Shown piece by piece: positions 1-7,382 of a stretch of DNA of 36,922 bases. The position numbers and the translations under genes were made by a program. A model generated the notes under the pieces. The model saw only the letters and a program-made list of their open reading frames with translations. It was not told the DNA's origin and ran no database searches. Each line of letters opens with the position of its first letter. Position 1 is the stretch's first letter. The stretch spans positions 1 to 36,922 of the forward strand of contig JAOUHV010000028.1 of the NCBI GenBank assembly GCA_029884425.1, read 5' to 3'. Origin of the DNA: Gammaproteobacteria bacterium. Lineage in GTDB: Bacteria > Pseudomonadota > Gammaproteobacteria > S012-40.

Positions 1-9
1 ACGAATGTA

Positions 10-31
10 GACGGCATATTGGCCGTCTTTT
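10..31 (+). terminator. Intrinsic terminator of an upstream gene outside the window
   Basis: GACGGC (10-15), a six-base loop and GCCGTC (22-27) are followed by TTTT. This has the form of a rho-independent terminator on the plus strand and probably ends a gene that lies left of the window. Confidence 0.55.
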
Positions 32-74
32 ATCGACATCAAAAAGTAGGTGTACTAGATTTGCGAAAATAAAA

Positions 75-120
75 GTGTAACCCATGTCTCCGAACAGGGT
101 GTTACCTATGTCCCCGGTCT
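75..120. repeat. Dispersed 46-bp repeat, left copy (probable IS end remnant)
   Basis: The segment starts GTGTAACCCATGTCTCCGAA and ends in TGTCCCCGGTCT. It contains two related units of the form TGTxACCyATGTCTCCGxx. A closely matching copy lies at 35613-35657 in the same orientation. No transposase ORF is attached here. The internal repetition resembles the end of an insertion sequence, but the family is not identified. It is followed by a small inverted repeat, GTACAC (121-126) and GTGTAC (130-135). Confidence 0.55.
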
Positions 121-246
121 GTACACCGCGTGTACCCTACAGTATCGAAAACAGGGACTGCTGGTAGTTTGCCGTTTGGAGTGGCATTTGTCGGGGGTGG
201 CGTGCAATATTGTGCGCCTGGGTTGTTTCCTCGCAATTACCTGTAT

Positions 247-270
247 ATCAGAGATTGCTTAATCTCTGAT
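247..270. promoter_or_regulatory. Perfect 10-bp inverted repeat upstream of the BrnT-like gene
   Basis: ATCAGAGATT (247-256), GCTT, AATCTCTGAT (261-270) form a perfect inverted repeat. It ends only 19 bases before the start codon at 290. No T tract follows, so a terminator is unlikely. An operator or a 5' UTR hairpin controlling the toxin-like gene is the simplest reading. That role is inferred from position only. Confidence 0.4.
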
Positions 271-289
271 TGTCTCTGGAGCGATGCTA

Positions 290-676
290 ATGGACGTATT
301 CGAAAAACTTGGAGTGCAGGAAACGGATTTTCGACTTGTGTTCGGTCGTAGCCAACTCGATTTTGATCCCAACAAAGAGCTCATCAACAGAAAGAAGCAC
401 GGATACTCTTTAGCGAGTGCGGTGGATCTTTTGGCGAGGTGCATGTTGCCTATTTCCTTACTTCCGTTTATTACGAGCGACCCGTTTAAACAGAACGGCG
501 AAATAAGACATATGCATATGGGAGTTGATGATTCTGGAAATGTGGTTTTCATGGTGACGACCATGAGAGATGATGAAACGGTTAGAGTTATCTCTTTTCG
601 AAGAGCTGACCAAGAAGAGCAGCGCATTTTTGGTTCATTAACTGGTTACAATAAGTCTTTGGCGCCGACGCGATAA
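290..676 (+). CDS. BrnT-like (DUF497) toxin-family protein
   Basis: A 128-aa protein. The core has the BrnT layout: a FDPNKELINRKKHG segment (family form FDxxKaxxNxxKHG) near the N-terminus, a short strand with VDDSGNVVF, and a C-terminal RVISFRRADQEEQRIF segment matching the family's RiISaRkAtrrErr..Y. BrnT proteins are ribonuclease toxins normally encoded just upstream of the BrnA antitoxin. No BrnA-like gene follows; the next genes are DUF4177 and YidD-like. The protein is longer than typical BrnT (about 90 aa), mainly through an insertion around residues 45-75, so activity is uncertain. Start 290 is preferred over 284 because GGAG (278-281) is then well spaced. DNA is AT-richer than the housekeeping genes. 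Confidence 0.6.
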   Translation: MDVFEKLGVQETDFRLVFGRSQLDFDPNKELINRKKHGYSLASAVDLLARCMLPISLLPFITSDPFKQNGEIRHMHMGVDDSGNVVFMVTTMRDDETVRVISFRRADQEEQRIFGSLTGYNKSLAPTR

Positions 677-737
677 TATCGGGCAAAGTTGTCTGCAGCT
701 CGCGTCGTTTATGAAACGTAGTTACAAGGAGAGTTTT

Positions 738-980
738 GTGTTCGAGTATAAGATGGTTCAGATTCCGCCCAATATTACAGTGGAGATGAAAACGCATAGA
801 GGGAATGAGGCCGCTGCGTATCTAGAATCAGTGGTTAATGAATACGCTTCCGATGGTTGGGAGTTTTATAGGGTAGATAGTGTTGGTGTCAGATTGCAGC
901 CGGGTTGTTTTGCCGCCCTTGGGGGAAAGAAGGAGGAAAATAGCCTGTACTATGTGATTACTTTTCGGAAGGAAAAATAG
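738..980 (+). CDS. DUF4177 domain protein
   Basis: An 80-aa protein starting at a GTG preceded by AAGGAGAG (726-733). The upstream ATG at 711 would add nine residues in front of this ribosome binding site. The protein opens MFEYKMVQIPPN, contains EYASDGWEFYRVDSVGV near the middle and ends in a YYVITFRK strand. This is the DUF4177 layout, in which YeYkvv... and GWE... are conserved. The molecular function of the family is unknown. The stop codon lies two bases before the next start, so this gene and the YidD-like gene are probably translated from one message. I recall this DUF4177 type beside YidD-like genes in other bacteria, which a database search could confirm. Confidence 0.7.
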   Translation: MFEYKMVQIPPNITVEMKTHRGNEAAAYLESVVNEYASDGWEFYRVDSVGVRLQPGCFAALGGKKEENSLYYVITFRKEK

Positions 981-982
981 CT

Positions 983-1186
983 TTGGTCTGGTTATCAGTG
1001 CGCTTGATTATCTTGTATCGATACATTGCTCCAGTGTCACTAAGGAGTTCATGTCTTTTCGAGCCGACATGTTCTCAGTACGCCATTTTGGCGCTGGAAA
1101 AGTACGGGTTCCTAAGGGGGTGGAGGATGGCGCTTAGTCGAATTGCAAGGTGTCAGCAGCCAAATGGGGGAATGGATTACCCTTAG
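983..1186 (+). CDS. YidD-like membrane protein insertion factor
   Basis: A 67-aa protein with the YidD fingerprint: an N-terminal amphipathic or hydrophobic helix (LSVRLIILYRYIAPVS), then CLFEPTCSQYAILALEKYG, LRGWRMALSRIARC and a C-terminal GGMDYP. The family form is CRFxPSCSxYAxxAixxhG...RilRChPxxxGGyDPVP. YidD helps YidC insert inner-membrane proteins and normally sits between rnpA and yidC. Here it is an extra copy in an accessory cassette with DUF4177. The start is TTG at 983; GTG at 1001 is an alternative that would shorten the protein. The usual His after the last Cys and the final VP are changed, which fits a divergent paralogue. Confidence 0.75.
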   Translation: MVWLSVRLIILYRYIAPVSLRSSCLFEPTCSQYAILALEKYGFLRGWRMALSRIARCQQPNGGMDYP

Positions 1187-1208
1187 ATTTAACATATGAA
1201 CGCCATTA

Positions 1209-1955
1209 TCAAACCGCCCCCGGCAAACTGCCATTCACTGCGAATTGCTCCAGTGAAAAATTCACTACGCCGCCGACTGCTCGCTTAAACGCCACATGCT
1301 CACCGCTGGTTTCACATAGCCAGTGCGTGAGTTCACGAGGTTGTTGTTCCCCTAAGGCGGCAGGAACAAACAGCGCCACATTCAATCCTTCCTCACAGCG
1401 CGCAGAAAAAAATTCAAAGGCTTCAACACCGCTTTCGCGCATGGCGTTGCCTAGACTTTGCGTTACCGCGTAATCGCTGACGTGGCGCAATTGTTCGCGG
1501 TGATTATCGAACGGTGGATGCTGCAGTTGTATGCCTGACGCGGTTTGATAACTCACCTTGAACGAGCTGTGTTCTGTGCGCAGCAACTTGCTTGGCGGCG
1601 GTGTCTCCATGCTGTGATAAAACAGCAGTCGGTAATAAGCGGTTTCCGCCAGTGCGGTTGGCAATTCCAGCGAACCGTAAAACAGACTTGGTTCAAAGCG
1701 GCGGCCAAACCGCGAACCCCAGGGAAGTGGTGGGTAGCGAAATAGCGTTTTCAGCAGGTAGTGCAGATTTTCGCAGCCGCCCCTTTCTGGTGGCTTGTTG
1801 CCTTCCAGTAGTTCTTCGAGGATGGCTTGTTCTTGCAGTGAGTCGACCAGTTGATTGGTGGCAACTTGCTCCTGGCTTTCCACAAAGCGGAACAGCTCGC
1901 CGGCGATGGGGTGGATCTGTTCCGGGCCGCGGCAGCGATCCCAGATTTCACTCAT
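1209..1955 (-). CDS. RES-domain toxin of a RES/Xre toxin-antitoxin pair
   Basis: A 248-aa RES-family protein. The RES core runs from about residue 70 to 220. An Arg-rich LPWGSRFGRR stretch precedes SLFYGSLELPTALAET, which fits the family's conserved Arg, Tyr and Glu region. The Ser/Arg segment follows later (AVTQSLGNAMRESG). RES toxins degrade NAD+, and an Xre/MbcA-type antitoxin neutralises them. The antitoxin gene lies directly upstream, and its stop overlaps this start by four bases (ATGA, 1952-1955), so translation is coupled. Length is normal for the family and the frame is intact. The assignment is from motifs and gene pairing. Confidence 0.82.
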   Translation of the reverse strand: MSEIWDRCRGPEQIHPIAGELFRFVESQEQVATNQLVDSLQEQAILEELLEGNKPPERGGCENLHYLLKTLFRYPPLPWGSRFGRRFEPSLFYGSLELPTALAETAYYRLLFYHSMETPPPSKLLRTEHSSFKVSYQTASGIQLQHPPFDNHREQLRHVSDYAVTQSLGNAMRESGVEAFEFFSARCEEGLNVALFVPAALGEQQPRELTHWLCETSGEHVAFKRAVGGVVNFSLEQFAVNGSLPGAV

Positions 1956-2371
1956 ATTTTGCCTCGAATGGCATCCAGGTATTCAACGACTTTGACCAGT
2001 CCCTGAATCTGTTGCATCTGCTCCAGCGGAATGCCACCGGTGTGGCGGTTGGCGGTGCGCAGGAAGTGGCGCATGTCGTCTTGTTGGCCGCCGAACAAGG
2101 TGTACAGCGAACGAAATACCCGAATCAGCATTAGTGCCAGCTCGCCGTTTTTGGAATGGGGGTCGAGACGGCCCTCTTTGCGAACGCGGCTGACGCTGGT
2201 GCGGTGCAGGCCGATGATCTCCGCGAGCTCCTGCTGGGTCAGTCCCAGTTGTTCCTGGGTATTGAAGAGAGCCTTGGCGGTCACTTCCTCGGGCGTGGCT
2301 TGGGGCTGGCTTTGGGCGATCATAATCATAGTATCGTTCATTTCCGACATTTGTTTAGTATAATGTAGCAA
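1952..2371 (-). CDS. Xre/MbcA/ParS-type antitoxin (DUF2384)
   Basis: Up to 139 aa. A helix-turn-helix (LGLTQQELAEIIGLHRTSVSRV, about residues 42-64) precedes a C-terminal region with ALMLIRVFRSLYTLFGGQ and a closing YLDAI segment, as in the Xre-MbcA-ParS antitoxins that bind RES toxins. The protein should repress its own promoter and block the downstream toxin. A TATACT -10 box lies at 2357-2362 on the minus strand, so the message probably starts near 2350. The ATG at 2371 would then be untranscribed, and the real start is more likely ATG 2341 (129 aa, GGA just before it) or 2350. The pair lies just inside the left accessory edge, before tmcA. Confidence 0.8.
   Translation of the reverse strand: MLHYTKQMSEMNDTMIMIAQSQPQATPEEVTAKALFNTQEQLGLTQQELAEIIGLHRTSVSRVRKEGRLDPHSKNGELALMLIRVFRSLYTLFGGQQDDMRHFLRTANRHTGGIPLEQMQQIQGLVKVVEYLDAIRGKI
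2357..2362 (-). promoter_or_regulatory. -10 box (TATACT) for the Xre-RES operon
   Basis: TATACT on the minus strand lies 16-21 bases upstream of the ATG at 2341. No good -35 box is visible at 17 bases, so the promoter may be weak or need help. Confidence 0.35.
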
Positions 2372-2478
2372 AGGAGCGGTTTTTTGGAAGTGCTTGCGCT
2401 AGCTGCCGTTTGTCGCACCGGGCACACTCATGCCTGTTGTGTGGTAAGCTGACGCTAACTTGTTGAATCATCAGCCGC

Positions 2479-4629
2479 ATGTCCTTGCCTTCGATTTCCG
2501 ATACCGTTTCCTTGATCATCACTGCGAAACAGCCGTGTGCGGTGAATGGTTTTCGCCTGCCTGTGGTGCTTGCGGGTGATGAGGCGTGGGCGAGCAATAT
2601 TGCTGCGGAGCTGATCGAGTCGGCGGCCAAGCTGCTTTGGCTGGGTGAAGGTTCGCCCGAAGGTGTCGAACCCCAAACCTTTGCCACTGCTCGTACCTGG
2701 CTGGGCCGCGAGCTCGATGTGGTAGTCATCAACGCCTATTCCGGTTTGGACGTGGATGGCCTTGGGGCGGTTTCCGGAACGGTGCGCGCCGGCGGCATGT
2801 TGATTTTGCTGACGCCGCCGCTGGATGGCTGGCAAAACTTTGTTGATCCCGAGCACGCCAAGCTGGCGGTGGCGGGCTACGCCGCCGAATCCATATCCGG
2901 TCGTATGTTGGCTCGATTGGCGCGCATGATTCGTGAAGACGAGCAGTTGCTGCTGATTGAGCAAAACCAGCCGCTGCCTGCGCCGCCAAAACTTCCGCAA
3001 ACTGATGTGTCGAGCAAATCTGTTGAACCGTACGCGACAATCGATCAGCAACAGGCGGTAGAAAAAATTCTGCAAACTTTGCCGCAGGAAAATCCCGTGC
3101 CGTTGGTGATGACGGCGGATCGCGGTCGCGGCAAGTCGGCGGCGTTGGGCTTGGCGGCAGGGCAGTTGTTACAGCAGCAGAATATTCGCATCGGTATTTC
3201 CGGGCCGCGTTTGGCGGCGGTGGAACAGGTGTTTGTTCATGCCGCGAAGCTGTGTGCCGACGCCAAAATTCAGCGCAACCGTATTCATTTGTCGCACAGT
3301 CGGCTGGATTATTTCGCGCCGGATGAATTGATTCGTGAACAGCCGCCATTGGACGTGTTGCTGGTGGACGAGGCGGCGACGATTCCGGCTCCAATGCTGG
3401 CGCAATTATTGGCGTTGTATCCTCGAATTATTTTTTCGTCGACTTTGCACGGTTATGAAGGCAGTGGGCGCGGCTTTGCGCTGCGTTTTCGGCAAACGCT
3501 GGATCAGCAAGCGCCCGGTTGGCAGGCCATAACGCTGAATCAGCCAGTGCGCTGGGCGCAGGGTGATCCGCTGGAGCAGTGGATTTTCCGCGCATTGCTG
3601 CTGGATGTGGATTTGCGGCCGGCATTGGCAAATTCGTCGCCCAAGGAGGCGTTGCAGATTCGCCTGGTTGAGCGTGATGATTTGCTGGCGGATGAGGTTT
3701 TGCTGCGCGAGGTGTTTGCGTTGCTGGTGTGGGCGCATTATCAAACCCGTCCCCAGGATTTGCGGAATTTGCTGGATGGGCCGGCGGTGCAAGTGGTGGT
3801 GGCCATGCGCGCGGGTCAGGTGGTGGCGACCATGCTGCTGACCGACGAAGGTGGTTTTGATCAGGCAATGGCTGGCGCGATTGTGCGCGGCGAGCGCCGT
3901 CCTCGTGGCCATTTGGTGCCGCAGTCCTTGGCGCTACACTCAGGATTTGAGCAGGCGGCCGAACTTCGCTATGCGCGGGTGATGCGCGTCGCGGTGCATC
4001 CGCAGGTGCAGCGGCAGGGGGTTGGCAAGGCGATGTTGACCTGGCTGGCGACGTATCGCCGCGACGTGGATGTGTTGTGCGCTAGTTTTGGCGCGACATC
4101 GGCGCTGCTGCGGTTCTGGATGGCGCAAGAGTATCGCCCGCTGCGACTGGGATTTAGTCGCGACCAGGCAAGCGGGTGTCATTCGGTAATCGTCGCCAGA
4201 CCGGTCTCTGCCGCAGGGGAAAACTGTGTCGAAAAAATGCATCAGCGTCTGGCGCAATCGTTGCCGCTGCTGAGACGCGAAGCGCTGCGTGATCTGGAGC
4301 CTGAGCTGATTGATCAGTTACCGGCCGAGTTCCCGGCAAGCCTCATGGCGGCGCAGGACTGGCTGGATGTGCGGGCATTTGTGGCGGGACAGCGTGGTTT
4401 TGATAGCTGTTTGCTCGGATTGTGGCGCTGGTGGCAGCAATTATTACCACAGATTCAGAATAGATCTCAAAGCGACAGCAACCTATTGAATGCCAAGCTA
4501 ATTGAGGCACTGCCCTGGGCTGATTTGGTCGAGAAATACGGGTTTGCCGGACGCCAGGCCGCTATAAAAGAGCTTGAGCGTGCGGTAGCTCGGTTGCTAG
4601 AGTCGTATAAACTTACGGATTATGGGTAA
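2479..4629 (+). CDS. tmcA: tRNA(Met) cytidine acetyltransferase TmcA
   Basis: A 716-aa enzyme that makes N4-acetylcytidine at the wobble base of elongator tRNA-Met, using acetyl-CoA and ATP hydrolysis. Domain order fits TmcA: an N-terminal DUF1726-like region; a helicase/ATPase module with Walker A (TADRGRGKSAALG, about residues 211-223) and a DEAAT Walker B near residue 296; a GNAT acetyltransferase with VAVHPQVQRQGVGKAML near residue 504; and a C-terminal tRNA-binding tail. It is slightly longer than the E. coli protein (about 670 aa). The start ATG has only a weak ribosome binding site. It reads divergently from the Xre-RES pair, with 107 bases between them. The next gene starts three bases after the stop. 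Confidence 0.93.
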   Translation: MSLPSISDTVSLIITAKQPCAVNGFRLPVVLAGDEAWASNIAAELIESAAKLLWLGEGSPEGVEPQTFATARTWLGRELDVVVINAYSGLDVDGLGAVSGTVRAGGMLILLTPPLDGWQNFVDPEHAKLAVAGYAAESISGRMLARLARMIREDEQLLLIEQNQPLPAPPKLPQTDVSSKSVEPYATIDQQQAVEKILQTLPQENPVPLVMTADRGRGKSAALGLAAGQLLQQQNIRIGISGPRLAAVEQVFVHAAKLCADAKIQRNRIHLSHSRLDYFAPDELIREQPPLDVLLVDEAATIPAPMLAQLLALYPRIIFSSTLHGYEGSGRGFALRFRQTLDQQAPGWQAITLNQPVRWAQGDPLEQWIFRALLLDVDLRPALANSSPKEALQIRLVERDDLLADEVLLREVFALLVWAHYQTRPQDLRNLLDGPAVQVVVAMRAGQVVATMLLTDEGGFDQAMAGAIVRGERRPRGHLVPQSLALHSGFEQAAELRYARVMRVAVHPQVQRQGVGKAMLTWLATYRRDVDVLCASFGATSALLRFWMAQEYRPLRLGFSRDQASGCHSVIVARPVSAAGENCVEKMHQRLAQSLPLLRREALRDLEPELIDQLPAEFPASLMAAQDWLDVRAFVAGQRGFDSCLLGLWRWWQQLLPQIQNRSQSDSNLLNAKLIEALPWADLVEKYGFAGRQAAIKELERAVARLLESYKLTDYG

Positions 4630-4632
4630 ATT

Positions 4633-6369
4633 ATGCTATTAGGTCAGCCGGTTATGAACAAGGTGGCGGCTTGTGTTGCTCTGCTGGCCTTGTTGGTATC
4701 GTCCGGGGCAGGAGCCCAACCTTGTATTAACGGTCTGGCATCCAAGGTTTTCGCGCCATCGTTTACGCTGGCATCGCACAGTGGATTGACGTTGGCGGCT
4801 GCAGTCAGTGAGTACGATGCAGGGGCTTTGTTGCTGGATCCGCAGGTGCTTGTGACCTGGAGCTATAATTCAGTCGGCGATAGCTCGGTACCTGTGGCCT
4901 GGAGTCTGGCCGGAACCCTGAGTTGGGCGTCATTGCCAGCGCTGAGTGCAACGCTGGGTGGCACAGCGACTGACATTGTTTTTTCGGACGTGAATGCCGA
5001 TGGCCGAGCGGATTTGCTGCTCACTGTTGGGCCGTATCTTTTTTACTACCAGGGATTTAGTGGTGGTCGTCTGGGGCGGATGCAGAACGGCAATATAGAA
5101 GTGGCTGTTCCGCAGCAAGTGATTACGGTGGCGACGACGGCCACGCCCAGCAGTTTTGTCTCCCGTCCAGCGATAATCACCCTGGCCGGTGGGCAGAAGG
5201 GCTTACTGGTGGCGCACAGTCAGGGGTTGACGCAGTGGACGTTCAGTGCTGGCGTGTTTTCCAGTCCGGCAGCGCTGATTACGGGTACGGCAGTAGAGGC
5301 GTTGGCCGTGCTGGACCTGAATGGTGACGGCAAGGAAGATGTCGCGCTGGTCAGTGGCGGTCAGCTGCAAACGCGTCTGAGCGATGTCAGTGGCGGATTT
5401 ACGGTGGCGGCCAGTGACACGCTGCTTGCTAATGCCGATTCACGTCAGGTGGCATTACAGACGGCGGACCTGGACGGTGATGGCCGCGTCGATTTGTTGC
5501 TGAACAGCAGCATCAGCCAGCGCTGGCTGGTGACGGCTAGCGGCCTGGGGGCAACGGATAATTTTACCTCGCCACACGGCGTGCTGTTGGCGGACGTGGA
5601 TTTTGATGGCGATCTGGATTTGTTACCCAAGCAGGGTTTGGCCAGTTGTGGTTCGGTGGCGGACGTATTGGACGGATGGCGCAATGATGGTCATGGCGGT
5701 TTTGTGCAAACGCCTGGCAATTATGCCGACGAAAGCATGTGGCGCTTGGCTGAACTAAATGGCGTACCGCCGCTGGAGGTGTTGAGTCAGAACGTAGCGG
5801 TGGGAACGTACACCAACACGCGCGACGTCGATACTTCGGTGACCCTGGGTGGTGTTACTTCAAAAAATAGCGGCGCACAGCTGCTCTACCAATTGCGATT
5901 GGGTCAGCAAGGGGCCAGTTTGGCGGGTGAAAGTTTGCAATTGACGCTGCGTTATCCGCAGGCTGCCTGGATAGAGCCGGATTCAGTGCAGCATGAAAAT
6001 TATCCACTGCTGAGCTGTCCATTGGTGACGCCGCCGGATTTGGCGGCCGGGATGCTGGCGCGGGAGTGCGCGGTGAACCCGTTAACGATCAATCAGCACG
6101 TGTCGCAAATTTTGCTCGACCGAGCGGCGATGGAGCAGCAGGTTGTGGATGTGCGGCTGAGTTTGCCGCAACAGGTGCTGGATATCGACGCCGCCAACAA
6201 TCGATTATTGCTGCGTCTAGGGGCGGATCAGACACCTCCCGTCAAAAAGCCAACGACCTTGCTTGGCAGTGAAGGGCCGTCTCTGATATTGTTAATGCTT
6301 GTGTTATATTGTCTACGCTATACCAATGATTTAAAAGAAATTGTGAAGCGAAAACTGTTGGATTGCTGA
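4633..6369 (+). CDS. Exported FG-GAP/VCBS-repeat protein with a C-terminal membrane anchor
   Basis: A 578-aa protein, or 571 aa from the ATG at 4654, which places a clean signal peptide at the N-terminus (MNKVAACVALLALL, then Ala-x-Ala before QP). At least four calcium-type DxDxDG repeats of the FG-GAP/VCBS kind are visible: DVNADGRADLLL (nt about 4987), DLNGDGKEDVAL (5321), DLDGDGRVDLLL (5467) and DVDFDGDLDLLP (5593). Such repeats build beta-propellers in secreted or surface proteins. The extreme C-terminus has a hydrophobic stretch (SLILLMLVLYCLRY) followed by basic residues, like a single membrane anchor. It starts three bases after tmcA, so it is probably co-transcribed, but no functional link is evident. 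Substrate or ligand is unknown. Confidence 0.7.
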   Translation: MLLGQPVMNKVAACVALLALLVSSGAGAQPCINGLASKVFAPSFTLASHSGLTLAAAVSEYDAGALLLDPQVLVTWSYNSVGDSSVPVAWSLAGTLSWASLPALSATLGGTATDIVFSDVNADGRADLLLTVGPYLFYYQGFSGGRLGRMQNGNIEVAVPQQVITVATTATPSSFVSRPAIITLAGGQKGLLVAHSQGLTQWTFSAGVFSSPAALITGTAVEALAVLDLNGDGKEDVALVSGGQLQTRLSDVSGGFTVAASDTLLANADSRQVALQTADLDGDGRVDLLLNSSISQRWLVTASGLGATDNFTSPHGVLLADVDFDGDLDLLPKQGLASCGSVADVLDGWRNDGHGGFVQTPGNYADESMWRLAELNGVPPLEVLSQNVAVGTYTNTRDVDTSVTLGGVTSKNSGAQLLYQLRLGQQGASLAGESLQLTLRYPQAAWIEPDSVQHENYPLLSCPLVTPPDLAAGMLARECAVNPLTINQHVSQILLDRAAMEQQVVDVRLSLPQQVLDIDAANNRLLLRLGADQTPPVKKPTTLLGSEGPSLILLMLVLYCLRYTNDLKEIVKRKLLDC

Positions 6370-6434
6370 AAGCCGCAAGTCAAAAGCGCTAACGAGTTCA
6401 CCTCATGGGTGAGTAGGGTAGTTTCAGGAGCGTC

Positions 6435-7163
6435 ATGCCAGTTCAGTCCTTGGTTGAATCCTTGGCGAGGAGCCGTAGTTTGCGTGATGTTCACGATGCG
6501 TGTACTCGCGCCTGTGAGAGTTGGGGCTTCAGTCATTTTCACTACAGTGGCTATGTCCGTGGCGTGCTAAACAAATCCCGTTTTGTATTCGTGAGTGATT
6601 ATCCCCAGGACTGGTGGGATCACTACAACGATAACGACTTCTATTTTTCCGACCCGCTGGTTCATTACTCCGCCTGCCATGTGACGCCGGTGTTATGGGA
6701 GCAATTTTTTAAGTGGGACGAGACACGCTTTGGCGGTAAGCGTGAGGTGCTGATTGCGGCAAAGGAGTTTGGGCTGCAGCACGGCGTAACCGCGCCGGTA
6801 CATTCACCGCATGGGAATCGAGGGTCGCTGAGCATGATTGCCAGCGATGCAGGGCCGCTGAGTCTGGGCGACGAGCGAGTGGCCAAAATTCAGCTGCTGG
6901 CGGCCTGTGTTCACGAAGCGGTGGGGCGGCTAACCCAGCGTGAAGAAAACGATAACTTGCTCGAAAGCATCAGTGGTCGTGAACAGGAGTGTTTGCTATG
7001 GGCGGCTGAGGGCAAAACCACCTGGGAAACCGCGCAAATTTTAAATATCTCGGAACGTACCGTACTTTTTCATATGCAAAACGCGATGAAAAAATTGGGT
7101 GCAGCCAATAAGTCTCATGCTGTGGCCAGAGCGATCTGTTATGGCATTATTTCTCCTTCCTAA
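6435..7163 (+). CDS. LuxR-family quorum-sensing transcription regulator (LuxR solo)
   Basis: A 242-aa protein with an N-terminal acyl-homoserine-lactone-binding domain (about 17-165) and a C-terminal LuxR helix-turn-helix (about 178-235). The ligand-pocket residues of the LuxR/TraR family are all present: W60, Y64, D73, P74, W88 and a Gly near 117. The DNA-binding domain is close to classical LuxR (SGREQECLLWAAEGKT, then SERTVLFHMQNAMKKL), with the invariant Glu, Leu and Gly. A ribosome binding site (CAGGAG) precedes the ATG. There is no luxI in the window, so this looks like a LuxR solo or one separated from its synthase. A lux box lies 60 bases downstream of the stop, before the next gene on the same strand. 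Confidence 0.88.
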   Translation: MPVQSLVESLARSRSLRDVHDACTRACESWGFSHFHYSGYVRGVLNKSRFVFVSDYPQDWWDHYNDNDFYFSDPLVHYSACHVTPVLWEQFFKWDETRFGGKREVLIAAKEFGLQHGVTAPVHSPHGNRGSLSMIASDAGPLSLGDERVAKIQLLAACVHEAVGRLTQREENDNLLESISGREQECLLWAAEGKTTWETAQILNISERTVLFHMQNAMKKLGAANKSHAVARAICYGIISPS

Positions 7164-7222
7164 CTGTCCGATTTCGCTTACGAATTGAACGGATAGAAAA
7201 TATTCTCACTAAAATTGTGCAA

Positions 7223-7242
7223 ACCTGTCAGTTCTTACAGGT
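7223..7242. promoter_or_regulatory. lux box, probable LuxR binding site
   Basis: ACCTGTCAGTTCTTACAGGT is a 20-bp inverted repeat. Its half sites ACCTGTCAGT and ACCTGTAAGA agree at eight of ten positions, and it closely matches the canonical ACCTGT-N8-ACAGGT lux box. A -10-like TACTGT lies at 7266-7271, 23 bases after the box; the classical lux layout has about 20. The adjacent LuxR-type regulator has a classical recognition helix. The predicted target is the 103-aa gene at 7383. Confidence 0.75.
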
Positions 7243-7382
7243 GTGCGCACCAACAAATTGCGGTCTACTGTACTTGTCGCCGCAGCGACGGGAATTTAGC
7301 GCTGCGCCATCGTTTTAATAGTCCAATTGCGTGCTTATTCGCATGATTGCGAGCCGGACCGCACAGAAACGAGAGTCAGGGC

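Noticed and set aside
130-351. 73-codon open frame near the left edge
   Set aside because: It starts without a ribosome binding site inside the repeat-flanking palindrome and overlaps the start of the better supported BrnT-like gene.
1-1200. Integron cassette array carrying the small BrnT-like, DUF4177 and YidD-like genes
   Set aside because: Small toxin-like genes are common in integrons, but no attC-like pairs (RYYYAAC / GTTRRRY with palindromic arms) were found between the genes and no integrase is present.
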